64,000 bases of DNA from Laspinema palackyanum D2a (GTDB lineage: Bacteria; Cyanobacteriota; Cyanobacteriia; Cyanobacteriales; Laspinemataceae): contig JAMXFF010000029.1 of the NCBI GenBank assembly GCA_025370845.1, positions 29,130 through 93,129 of the forward strand, read 5' to 3'. The notes under the pieces are model-generated. The model had not been told where the DNA came from, ran no database searches, and saw only the letters and a list, made by a program, of their open reading frames with translations. The translations under genes and the position numbers were made by a program. How positions within the stretch are numbered: the stretch's first letter is position 1; every line of letters begins with the position of its first letter. Positions 46,955 through 55,329 of the stretch are shown piece by piece.

Positions 46955-47005
46955 CAAAGTTCTCTTAAGCCCCCCTTAAAAAGGGGGGTTGGGGGGATCC
47001 ATCCA
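46955..47005. repeat. CCCCCCTTAAAAAGGGGGG hairpin repeat
   Basis: Six C pair with six G around TTAAAAA. A GGGGGGATCC follows and CTTCTTGCAAA precedes. It belongs with 17735-17800. It lies 25 bases behind the kinase gene and may help end its transcript, although no T-run follows. Confidence 0.5.
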
Positions 47006-47150
47006 TTATTTTGCAAGGGGATTGCAAAATATAAATCATTCCAACGTTTGTAGTAACCCCTTGACGGGGTTTCTTTAAAAATGACGGGAGTGAAGGAGTC
47101 ACTACGAACCTTTTGGAGGTTTTATTTTTGGGAGTTCCCCAAGAGGTTTA

Positions 47151-47849
47151 CTAATTGCGAGTCACCCACTTTTGAGCCGTCAGTCTTTGCACGACATAAA
47201 AGACCAACCCATCCAGGTCAATCTTGCGTTCGTCAATCAAGAATGGCTCTAAGGTACTGGGTTGGCTCACCCGCTCAAAGCAGGAAAACGCTCTGGGTCC
47301 TTTGATATCCTCCGTGGGGAAATAAACCCGGAAGTGACGCTCTCCGCCTAACCAGTCCCCCTTAACCTGCGCCCAGCTTTCCTCCGAGGTAAAACCGGGC
47401 AAGGTCACTTTTTGCTTAGCCCAGGCGATTTGTAAGTCCTCAATCCCCTTTTGGGCGAGGGCTGTTTTCAATGCCGGGATATAATCCTGTTCGATGAACT
47501 CCGCAAAGGGCTTATCTTCTACTGCCGGAGCCTTGGCCTTTTTCGCCCCAGCTGCTTCGGGTTCGCCATCCCCTGCTTTAGCCGCCTTCCCTGGGGGTTT
47601 AGCAGCACCGGCTTTGGCTGCCGGTTTTTTAGCTTTGGATTCCGCTGCCGCATTCGGGTTCTCTTGCGGGTTAGCACTCGCTGGATCTGGCGTGTTCGCC
47701 GTTGGCATATCTGTTGCTTGGGGTTCGTCGATACTCGGCGCCTGCTGTTTAGAGGCAGGTGGAGTAACCGATTCTCCCGCAGTCGGATTCGGCGGGGGAG
47801 TCGTCGGATTTTTCGATGCTTCCTCTGGCTTAGGTTTGTCTGGTGACAT
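47151..47849 (-). CDS. DUF2996-family protein
   Basis: 232 residues. The N-terminal half (about 1-110) is a Pro/Ala/Lys-rich, probably disordered region. The C-terminal half matches DUF2996, a cyanobacterial and plastid family: PFAEFIEQDYIPALKTALA, GIEDLQIAWAKQKVTLPGF, HFRVYFPTEDIKGPRAFSC and PFLIDERKIDLDGLVFYVVQ. Function is not known to me. It is 14 bases downstream of the next gene on the same strand, so the two are probably co-transcribed. Confidence 0.85.
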   Translation of the reverse strand: MSPDKPKPEEASKNPTTPPPNPTAGESVTPPASKQQAPSIDEPQATDMPTANTPDPASANPQENPNAAAESKAKKPAAKAGAAKPPGKAAKAGDGEPEAAGAKKAKAPAVEDKPFAEFIEQDYIPALKTALAQKGIEDLQIAWAKQKVTLPGFTSEESWAQVKGDWLGGERHFRVYFPTEDIKGPRAFSCFERVSQPSTLEPFLIDERKIDLDGLVFYVVQRLTAQKWVTRN

Positions 47850-47862
47850 GGTTTATCCTCAG

Positions 47863-48750
47863 TTAAATCTCGGCAACGGCTCGTTCAATCAACCGATGAG
47901 CCAGGGTTTGAATCCCTGTATGCTCATAGTAATTGGTGGACATATCCAAGAATGCCGCTAAATAGTCCAACTTATCATCGGATACTTCGATAAATTGCTG
48001 AAGGCTGTTAGCAACTTTTTGGGGGGTTAATCCGCGAGAGGCGACGAAGTTATTCATCCAACCGGAGGTGGAGGCGAAGCTTTCCCCAATAAAGCCCAGT
48101 TGACCCGCCGCATTTCCCCCAGGAATCATGCTACTGAGTTTTTTAAACATTCCATTTTCTTGTAAGTCGCCGGGGTTCAATCCACTGATCACGGATTGGG
48201 CTTTCATGACGAAGTTGGGACCTAGGGGAATCAGACCATCAAAGCAGACGAGGGCCGCCATCCGCATCAGGGATTCGCCGCTGTAGTTGCCGAGGGAGTT
48301 GACAAAATCTCCGATGCTGTCCCCGGGGATGCCGTTGATTTGGCAAAAGGCAATTAATTCAGCGACGACTTTCAGGGAAAGGTCGATGGTTTGCGCTTTG
48401 TCCGCTCGGGGGGTAATTTTGTTGAGGAAACCGAGTAAGCCGATTTTTTCTCCAACTTTGTTGGCAAGGGCGGCAGCGCCGAGGGTTCCCCCAAAACTAT
48501 CGACGGTTTGGTAGATCCAGAGGGCTCGTTGATAGCCTTGGGATTTGTCGTTGTAGAGATGGATGGCGCGATCGCCTATTTGTTGGATCACGGCTTGATC
48601 CGTTACCCCAGTGACGCTCTTAATGGTGTTTTCAAACCCTACGAGGTTATTCCACTGACCCGGAACGACAAAATCGAGGGCGCGCAGGGAGTGAACGGTG
48701 AGGTTATTGGTGGGAAGTTCGTCAACTAACTGGAAAATTGTTTTGCTCAC
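47863..48750 (-). CDS. Conserved hypothetical protein
   Basis: 295 residues, mostly helical, starting MSKTIFQLVDELPTNN. No signal peptide; a Gly/Ala-rich central part (GGTLGAAALANKVGEKIG) may be amphipathic. The segment DRAIHLYNDKSQGYQRALWI and the end DMSTNYYEHTGIQTLAHRLI are distinctive, but I cannot assign a family. It lies between the lipoprotein gene (100 bases upstream) and DUF2996 (14 bases downstream), all on the minus strand. This suggests a three-gene unit. Confidence 0.7.
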   Translation of the reverse strand: MSKTIFQLVDELPTNNLTVHSLRALDFVVPGQWNNLVGFENTIKSVTGVTDQAVIQQIGDRAIHLYNDKSQGYQRALWIYQTVDSFGGTLGAAALANKVGEKIGLLGFLNKITPRADKAQTIDLSLKVVAELIAFCQINGIPGDSIGDFVNSLGNYSGESLMRMAALVCFDGLIPLGPNFVMKAQSVISGLNPGDLQENGMFKKLSSMIPGGNAAGQLGFIGESFASTSGWMNNFVASRGLTPQKVANSLQQFIEVSDDKLDYLAAFLDMSTNYYEHTGIQTLAHRLIERAVAEI

Positions 48751-48850
48751 AGGAGTCTCCTAGTGTAGGGGAATTAGGTGAATGGGAATTTTTTAGGCGG
48801 GTAGGAGTCGGTTTTTTAGTATCCGTTAGCCTTTGAATGGGGAATTTCTA

Positions 48851-49360
48851 TTATTTCAGTTGCTGGAGTCCGTTGAGATTGAATCGCTGCAACCAGGTTT
48901 CGCGATCGCTGGCGGTAAAGGCGGGATTTCGAGATTGGATTTTCACTTGGAAGCGATCGCCCACCAAAATCGCTGTATCGTTCGGCGTCAGGGACGAAGA
49001 CGGATATTGACCCACTCGCGTGTTACTCTGCTGGAATTTCGTCACCGCACTGGGATTGGTGACGGTATCAGAAATGGATAACATCGCCATATCTTGGTTC
49101 CCTTGTTGCAATTTCGCCTCGGCAAACCCCGCTTTTTCTTGGGTATAAACGAGACTGTATCCACCACTGGCTGAGGGAAATAGGCGGTTAAAGGAACTGC
49201 CGGGAACGGGTTGACCCGCTGCGCTGGTGACTTCTGTACTTTGTTGCTGGGCTCCATCCCACCGTGAAGGTTCTTGGACTTCACCACAAGCACTCACCAG
49301 GAGTAACAACCCCAAGCAAGATGAGAGTAAAATCTGACGTAGACGAGGTAATTTCATCAT
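48851..49360 (-). CDS. Predicted lipoprotein
   Basis: 169 residues. The N-terminus MMKLPRLRQILLSSCLGLLL leads into the lipobox LVSAC, with the lipid-bearing Cys near residue 26. The mature part has a Ser/Thr/Gln-rich linker, then a compact domain of about 115 residues (FNRLFPSASGGYSLVYTQEK, GNQDMAMLSISDTVTNPSAV, GDRFQVKIQSRNPAF). I do not recognise the family. First gene of a probable three-gene unit with the two downstream genes. A second ATG one codon later is equally possible as start. Confidence 0.75.
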   Translation of the reverse strand: MMKLPRLRQILLSSCLGLLLLVSACGEVQEPSRWDGAQQQSTEVTSAAGQPVPGSSFNRLFPSASGGYSLVYTQEKAGFAEAKLQQGNQDMAMLSISDTVTNPSAVTKFQQSNTRVGQYPSSSLTPNDTAILVGDRFQVKIQSRNPAFTASDRETWLQRFNLNGLQQLK

Positions 49361-49683
49361 TTTCTCTTAGTTTTCTGTTTTTAACCGCAGGTCATACCTG
49401 CCATTTTACTGGGGATTTCTCAGGGATACCGGAGTAGCCGTGGGGCTTTGCGTCGGAAGGCCCTCTGAGGAGACCTAACCCAGAAGTCTCGGATCCGGAT
49501 TCGCGAACAGAATCTGAGATTCACGAAGGCACGATTCAGCATAGGATATTAAAAAGCGGACTTACGGGATTGGCTGTTAGCACCCCACGCTCTGGATGGA
49601 TGGGTGGGCAGTCTTGATTTGAACCGATTGGGTACAACCGTAAGTCCCGTTAAAGTTAAGTCCCTCGTACTCTTACGTCGTTG

Positions 49684-50217
49684 ATGGATATTATCGAGTT
49701 TTTCCAACATAGTGCCGGGAAGTGGTTTTCCCAACGTACCTGTCAAGATCTCGCTGCGGTCAAATCTGTCGCAGGCACAACCGACCTTTGGCTGGATGCC
49801 TTGTCATCGGAGGACCCCGAGGCGATCGCCCTTTGCCAAGAGTATCGCATCGATCCGGCAGAAGCATTAGGTGGGGTCCGGATTCGTTGGGAAAATAAAC
49901 CCATCGACTCTGAACCGAAACAATCGGGCTCAACGCTCTTGGTGGCGATCGCCAATGGTTCACTGCCGACTGAAGGGCGCTTGCTGCGGAAATCGGCTAA
50001 TTCTGATGAATTACCGACTCAGAGTCGTTACATCATTGGTCGTGATGATGTGGTGACGTTCGTTGCTGAATCTGAACATCTCTACGAGGAAGAACGCATC
50101 TGGTATGCCAGTGATAATTTGCGCCTAAGAACCCATGTTGTCAAGCGATCGGATGGCTTCAGTCTAGCTTCTTTCTACAGTGAAATTCGCATGGGCGGCA
50201 AGCCCAAGGAAGCTTAA
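49684..50217 (+). CDS. CpcS/CpeS-family phycobiliprotein bilin lyase
   Basis: Attaches phycocyanobilin or a related bilin to Cys-82-type positions of phycobiliprotein subunits. 177 residues starting MDIIEFFQHSAGKWFSQRT, the classic N-terminus of this lipocalin-like family. Further family blocks: DPAEALGGVRIRWENK, KQSGSTLLVAI, RYIIGRDDVVTFVAES, EERIWYASDNLRLRTHVVKR and FYSEIRMGG. CpcS, CpcU and CpeS are close relatives and I cannot choose between them from sequence alone. I use ATG 49684; the codon before it is a possible TTG start. Single gene. Confidence 0.88.
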   Translation: MDIIEFFQHSAGKWFSQRTCQDLAAVKSVAGTTDLWLDALSSEDPEAIALCQEYRIDPAEALGGVRIRWENKPIDSEPKQSGSTLLVAIANGSLPTEGRLLRKSANSDELPTQSRYIIGRDDVVTFVAESEHLYEEERIWYASDNLRLRTHVVKRSDGFSLASFYSEIRMGGKPKEA

Positions 50218-50250
50218 TCCCACTCTTTCTCCACTGAAGCCGTTCTCCAC

Positions 50251-50629
50251 GTTCGTAGTAACGCCTTCAGGCGTTTTCTTAGTTCGTAGTAACGCCTTCA
50301 GGCGTTCTCTTAGTTCGTAGTAACGACTTCAGTCGTTTCTTCTCCCAATAATTAATCGCTTTAAATTTATAAGCATGAGGACCAATTAATTGATAAAACC
50401 TCACTCGATTACTTTTACCGAGAAGGGTTTTATTTGGTTTTGGATACCTCTTGATTGAATTATGAAGAGGAAGAGAACGACTAAAGTCGTTACTACGAAC
50501 TTAAGAGAACGCCTGAAGGCGTTACTACGAACATGAAGAGAACGACTAAAGTCGTTACTACGAACTTAAGAGAACGACTAAAGTCGTTACTACGAACTTA
50601 AGAGAACGCCTGAAGGCGTTACTACGAAC
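50251..50629. repeat. Cluster of hairpin repeats with variant stems
   Basis: Three direct copies at the left (two with AACGCCTTCAGGCGTT, one with AACGACTTCAGTCGTT) face five inverted copies at the right (AACGACTAAAGTCGTT and AACGCCTGAAGGCGTT mixed). The variants differ by paired changes on both sides of the stem. Inverted copies are joined by ACTTAAGAG or ACATGAAGAG linkers. The 130-base middle holds another imperfect hairpin (ATAAAACCTC...GAGAAGGGTTTTAT). Confidence 0.85.
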
Positions 50630-50660
50630 GGGGATTTTTGGAGTAGAAGGACCGGAGGAT

Positions 50661-51569
50661 TTAGGGGGGAGATTGGGGTTGTTTTTGGGCGACTGCTTTG
50701 AGCTTGGAGTAGAAATCTGAGGAGGTTTCTTTGGGGGTGAATTGGTGGATGGGACTGTTGTTTGCGATCGCCTCCGATGATTCCTCCTTCTGTGACTCCT
50801 CGATGGTGACAGAGGACCCAGGGGAGGGTAATAGATCGGTGAATGTGGCTTTCGGGTTACGGATGAGTTGAAGTTGAGGGCGATCGAGCCAGAGGTCCCC
50901 GAGTAAATCATCGGAGTTGGGTGCGATCGCCTCGGGGATCTCTGTCGTTTCCCTCTCTTTTGTCCCTGAATTGAGGGTCTGGGAGGGCGAGGCGGATGGC
51001 GTTTGGGACTCTCCTGGCTCAAGGGATAACGGTTCGGGTTCCTGATGACTTGCAGGCGCGGGGATGGCCGCTGTGGAGTCCGGTAGCGCAGAATTCTCCA
51101 GTTCCGTGGCGAGCGCCACGGTTTCCAATGCGGCACTCTCCGGCAAAGGCTGGCGAAATGTTGGCCGTTCCAAGTGCCGGACGTCTGAACTGGGAATTGC
51201 TCTGGGGAATACCCCCGTTTGGGATAATTCTGTCAACCCTTCTGTGGACCCCATTTTCTCCGTTGTGTCTGCGCTCCCTTTCCAACCTTTCGGCAGTTGA
51301 CTACTCACTAACCGTTCAAATTCATGATTGAAATGATAGAGGGCCTGATTTCGGCGTTTCCAACAGGCTAAAATGTGGGTCACGGACAGGGCTTTATACC
51401 GTCCTTGATATAACGCCTCAATGGTAGCTAAACGCACCCAAGCGGACGGATAGTCTAGGAGCCACTGGGCAATTAATTCCTCAGTGCTGTAGCCGCCGAG
51501 ATCGAAACTATAGTGAGTCAGCAGTGCCGCTGCACTCTCCAATGCAGTATCCTGGGCCGCTTTGTTCAT
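50661..51569 (-). CDS. Conserved hypothetical protein with ordered N-terminal domain
   Basis: About 302 residues from ATG 51569 (MNKAAQDTALE). Residues 1-95 look folded and helical (LTHYSFDLGGYSTEELIAQW, WVRLATIEALYQGRYKALSV, ACWKRRNQALYHFNHEFERL). The rest is Ser/Pro/Glu-rich and probably disordered apart from the ends (DDLLGDLWLDRPQL, FYSKLKAVAQKQ). I do not recognise the domain. Hairpin repeats lie 30 bases behind its stop codon. A start nine codons upstream (51596) is possible but less likely. Confidence 0.65.
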   Translation of the reverse strand: MNKAAQDTALESAAALLTHYSFDLGGYSTEELIAQWLLDYPSAWVRLATIEALYQGRYKALSVTHILACWKRRNQALYHFNHEFERLVSSQLPKGWKGSADTTEKMGSTEGLTELSQTGVFPRAIPSSDVRHLERPTFRQPLPESAALETVALATELENSALPDSTAAIPAPASHQEPEPLSLEPGESQTPSASPSQTLNSGTKERETTEIPEAIAPNSDDLLGDLWLDRPQLQLIRNPKATFTDLLPSPGSSVTIEESQKEESSEAIANNSPIHQFTPKETSSDFYSKLKAVAQKQPQSPP

Positions 51570-51764
51570 GTTGGATTGCCTACCGGGTATCCCCAATCTT
51601 CTCTATCATGCGCGAGTTTGACCACGGGTGATTGTCTCTCAATCCTACATCTGCGATCGCCCCTAGCAACAGCTTTAGATGCCCGAATCCCGGAAATCCT
51701 CCTCTTGCTCTCCCGAAAGGATTCTGTTGGTAAATCCCTGGGGTGACTTCTCCCTGAGATGCCC

Positions 51765-54700
51765 TCAAGGGCAGGCAACGACGGTGCGATCGCGTCCCTC
51801 TTTTTTGGCACGATACAGGGCAGCATCTGCCGCTTTAATCAAGTCGGCACCATCACTCCCGCAATCGGGACAAGCTGAGACGCCCATCGAGATTGTAATC
51901 TGATCCAGAACTTGACCGCGATGAGTGATTTTCAACTCCTTGATCCCTTGGCGCAGGGCCTCGGCTCGACGGGCGGCATCTTCTAAGTCAGCATCGGGGA
52001 AAATCAGGGTCAACTCCTCCCCCCCATAGCGACAGGCAATGTCTGAGGTGCGGACATTCGTTTGGAAAAAGGTTCCGAGTTCTCGCAAGACTGCATCTCC
52101 GGCATCATGACCGAAGGTATCATTAAATTGCTTAAATCGATCCACATCAATCATGACAATTGCCAGCGATCGCTTGGTTCGCAAGGCGCGATGAATCTCC
52201 CGATTCAACGATTCTTCCAAATATCGCCGGTTAAATAACCCCGTCAGAGGGTCCCGAATGCTCTGCTGGTGCAGGGTTTCGCGCAGTTTTAAGTTAGCCA
52301 GGGCCAAAGACACCTGTTCGGAAACGGTTCGCGCTAATTGGCGCTTCCCTGAAGTCAAATATCGCTCGTCTTCACTGGCTAAGTAGAGCATTCCCAAGGT
52401 TTCTCCTTGAGCAATCATCTGTACGCATAGGGACTGGGCGGGATTTTTATGGGGTTGAATATGTTTACAGGCTAATCCGGCATTGGTGCGATCGATCCAA
52501 TGCAGGCGACCTCTACGCAATGCCCAACAGTCACTCGGCGAAAAGAACGTATGGGTGGGCAGATCATCCCCCCACTTTGCCATCGCCTCGACCAAATTTT
52601 TGGACTGATTGATCATGAATATGGCACCACAGGTCCCCGGGAATAACGGTTGCAGCAGTGTGTCCAGGGCTTTGTAGGCTTCGTCTACGCTCAAGCAGGC
52701 TTGTAAAAATTCGTTCATCTGCCCCAGCATATCCATCTCTTGGTTCCGCAGTTCCAGTTCGCTGACCCATCCTTTGAGGGTGAAATTGGCTTGTTGCAAT
52801 TCTTCTTCCGCGCGTTTACGAGAGGTGATATCCGTGGCAGTCCCCAGAATTTGATTGGGTAAACCTTCGGCATTTCTGGAAAAGACCATATCTCGGCTGA
52901 TAAACCACCGCCAGCGATCGTGGGCGTCTTTGACCCGATATTCCATTTCTAGGATTTCTTCCTCTTTGAGGAGGATGCGTTGTTGGAAATGTTCGGTAAC
53001 CTGGGCTACATCGTCAGGATGCAAAATTTGTTGGAAAATGTTTTCTCCCATTTCCTCAATTTGTTCGGGGGTATAGTCTAAAATTTCCCCAATGGAACGA
53101 TTTTTATAGACGTCTTTTTCTTGTAAAAGGTCATAAATATACAGAATATTCGGAGTAGTTTCGGCGATTCTTTGGATAAATCTTTGGCTAGAAAGCAGTT
53201 CCGTTTCGGCCTGTTTTCGCTCTTGAATTTCTCGCTGCAATTGCTCATTGGCTGCCTTTAATTCGGCAGTGCGCTCTTGCACTTTGATTTCTAATTCATC
53301 TTTGGCTTTTTGTAATTCGGCTTCGGCACGGGTGGCGCGAGCGAGTTCAGTTTGGGCTTGTTGAAATAGGGTGGATTGATTGATGGCGATCGCCACTTGG
53401 GTTGCCAACTTTTCTAAGAAATCAATTTCAGAGGGGGTCCATTTTCGGCGATCGAGACAGTGATGGGCAATCAACAATCCCCATAAATCTTCCCCTTGCA
53501 AAATTGGCACCACTAAGTTCGCCCGCACCTGAAACTCTTCTAAAAACTCAATGTGGCAGAGGTTTAAGTTGGCTTGGTAAATATCATCGATCGCTTTGGT
53601 TTTCCCTTGTTGATACCAGAACAGTGCTGTTTCCTTAAAACAATTATCTTCAAGGGTTTGCCCCAAAAGTGACAGGTGTTTATCCCGCACCGATTCAACT
53701 TCTACCTTTCCACTCCAATCAGGTTCAAATTGATAAATAATCACCCGATCCGTTTTTAAAAGCTGTCTGACTTGGGATACCGTCGTATTCAGAATCTCAT
53801 GCAGATTCAACGATTCGCGGATTCTCAGGGCAATTTTATTCAGCAGCCGTTCTCTCGAAGCCTGTTCATGCAGCTTATTCGTGCGAAGGTTAACTTCTCT
53901 TTCCAGTTGAATATTGCGACTGTGTAACAATTCAACTTTCTCGGCTTGGAGTTTCCACACTTTTTGTTCTAATCCCTGAATCACCCCATAGAGTTGACTG
54001 GGGTCAAGGGTTTGCATTAAAATTCCCTGGGTGATAATCCCCAGCAGTTCCCCTTGATTGCCACAAATAATCAAGCGTTCGACCTGTCGTCGCAGCATTT
54101 GTTGATGAGCAGTCCAGACGGATTCCTGATGGTTTAAACACAACAGGGGTTCGCTCATTACATCTCCCACTAGGATCTTCTCTAGGTCGAGTTGTAACGC
54201 CATAAAATGCAAAATATCTCGTTCCGTAATCACCCCCACCGGCAAGGAAAATGACGGGGAATTCGGGTCCTCTTGCTCTGGGGCCGGTTCTCTATTTTCG
54301 GTGACTATAATCGCGGCCAGTCGATACTCAGCCATCAAATGAGCCGCTTGCAAAACGGAGGTGGTGGGTGGCACATGAATGAGGTCGGTTGCCATCACTT
54401 CTTCCACCCGTTTTCCCTTGAGTAAATCCGCCGGTTTGAGAACTTTACGAATGCTATCTAGGGTGACGATTCCTCGGACATTTCCACTGTCGTTTAAGAG
54501 GGGTAGATGCCGAATCTTATGGCTTCTAAATATCTTTAAAACACTAAAAATATCACTAAAATCTGACTCTTTAATGGTAACAATATTTTGAGTCATCACA
54601 TCCCGAACGGTGGTGTACTTTAACTCGGCTTTTTCAGCGCCTAGTCTGACAAAATCCCATTCAGTTAATAGGCCCACCAGTTGCTCATTTTCAATGACCA

Positions 54701-54920
54701 ACAAACAGATGGGCCCGACCTCTTCTCGGGTTCTGGAGTCTACCCAAGGTGCGGGGGGCAAGGGACAGGCTATTTTTTCTGGCAGCATCAACCCGAGGGC
54801 CTGGTCTAAGGGGGTCTCTGGGGAAACAGTTACTATTTTTCTCTCAATGGCCGTTTCGGGGGATAAAGAGGAAATGGGTAAATCTTTAAGCTCCATAGCA
54901 ATTTGTTTTAAAGTAGACAT
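51765..54920 (-). CDS. CBS-GAF-PAS-GAF diguanylate cyclase
   Basis: 1051 residues. Four CBS motifs occupy about 18-320 (VRDVMTQNIVTI, VEEVMATDLIHVPPTT, VGDVMSEPLLCLNHQE), which usually bind adenine nucleotides. A coiled coil and phytochrome-like GAF follow (about 350-520; IYQFEPDWSGKVEVESVRDK), then a PAS domain (about 585-700), a second GAF (about 720-865) and a GGDEF domain. The active-site loop is RYGGEELTLIF (GGEEL at about 966), so the enzyme should make cyclic-di-GMP. RTSD five residues upstream is a product-inhibition I-site. No EAL domain and no membrane helices. Confidence 0.9.
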   Translation of the reverse strand: MSTLKQIAMELKDLPISSLSPETAIERKIVTVSPETPLDQALGLMLPEKIACPLPPAPWVDSRTREEVGPICLLVIENEQLVGLLTEWDFVRLGAEKAELKYTTVRDVMTQNIVTIKESDFSDIFSVLKIFRSHKIRHLPLLNDSGNVRGIVTLDSIRKVLKPADLLKGKRVEEVMATDLIHVPPTTSVLQAAHLMAEYRLAAIIVTENREPAPEQEDPNSPSFSLPVGVITERDILHFMALQLDLEKILVGDVMSEPLLCLNHQESVWTAHQQMLRRQVERLIICGNQGELLGIITQGILMQTLDPSQLYGVIQGLEQKVWKLQAEKVELLHSRNIQLEREVNLRTNKLHEQASRERLLNKIALRIRESLNLHEILNTTVSQVRQLLKTDRVIIYQFEPDWSGKVEVESVRDKHLSLLGQTLEDNCFKETALFWYQQGKTKAIDDIYQANLNLCHIEFLEEFQVRANLVVPILQGEDLWGLLIAHHCLDRRKWTPSEIDFLEKLATQVAIAINQSTLFQQAQTELARATRAEAELQKAKDELEIKVQERTAELKAANEQLQREIQERKQAETELLSSQRFIQRIAETTPNILYIYDLLQEKDVYKNRSIGEILDYTPEQIEEMGENIFQQILHPDDVAQVTEHFQQRILLKEEEILEMEYRVKDAHDRWRWFISRDMVFSRNAEGLPNQILGTATDITSRKRAEEELQQANFTLKGWVSELELRNQEMDMLGQMNEFLQACLSVDEAYKALDTLLQPLFPGTCGAIFMINQSKNLVEAMAKWGDDLPTHTFFSPSDCWALRRGRLHWIDRTNAGLACKHIQPHKNPAQSLCVQMIAQGETLGMLYLASEDERYLTSGKRQLARTVSEQVSLALANLKLRETLHQQSIRDPLTGLFNRRYLEESLNREIHRALRTKRSLAIVMIDVDRFKQFNDTFGHDAGDAVLRELGTFFQTNVRTSDIACRYGGEELTLIFPDADLEDAARRAEALRQGIKELKITHRGQVLDQITISMGVSACPDCGSDGADLIKAADAALYRAKKEGRDRTVVACP

Positions 54921-55329
54921 ATAAAATAAATAATAAATTAGGGTTGGAAATACGGGAGATTTTTACAAAATCTCTAAGAGAAATGCTACACTGCTTATAG
55001 TGATAATACCCTTAAATGCACTTGAATCACCTACCCCTAATAATTATTCTCTAGGACCGCAAAAAAGGACATCCCTCCTCAGAGGGAAGTTTGAAGTGAA
55101 ATATTGCCCGAAAACCGCAAGGACTATGACCGACTGGAGGCCCGATCGCGATTGGATCAAGCCTCTAGGACGCCAGTGCCGTATTAAATCCCTAGGACCC
55201 GAAAGGGAGGATCTGGTGCAGCTTTGTTGCTACTTATTAACAGTTTTGTAGTCCGGTTGTGGAGACATCCCCTCAACCGATCGCTCATAGCCGCGATTGC
55301 GAACTCGTTATGACTACCTTTTAATTGAG
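54921..55329. other. Intergenic region, nothing recognised
   Basis: About 410 bases between two same-strand genes. Short open frames exist on both strands but none has a ribosome site or family resemblance. No member of the hairpin repeat families is seen. Confidence 0.45.
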
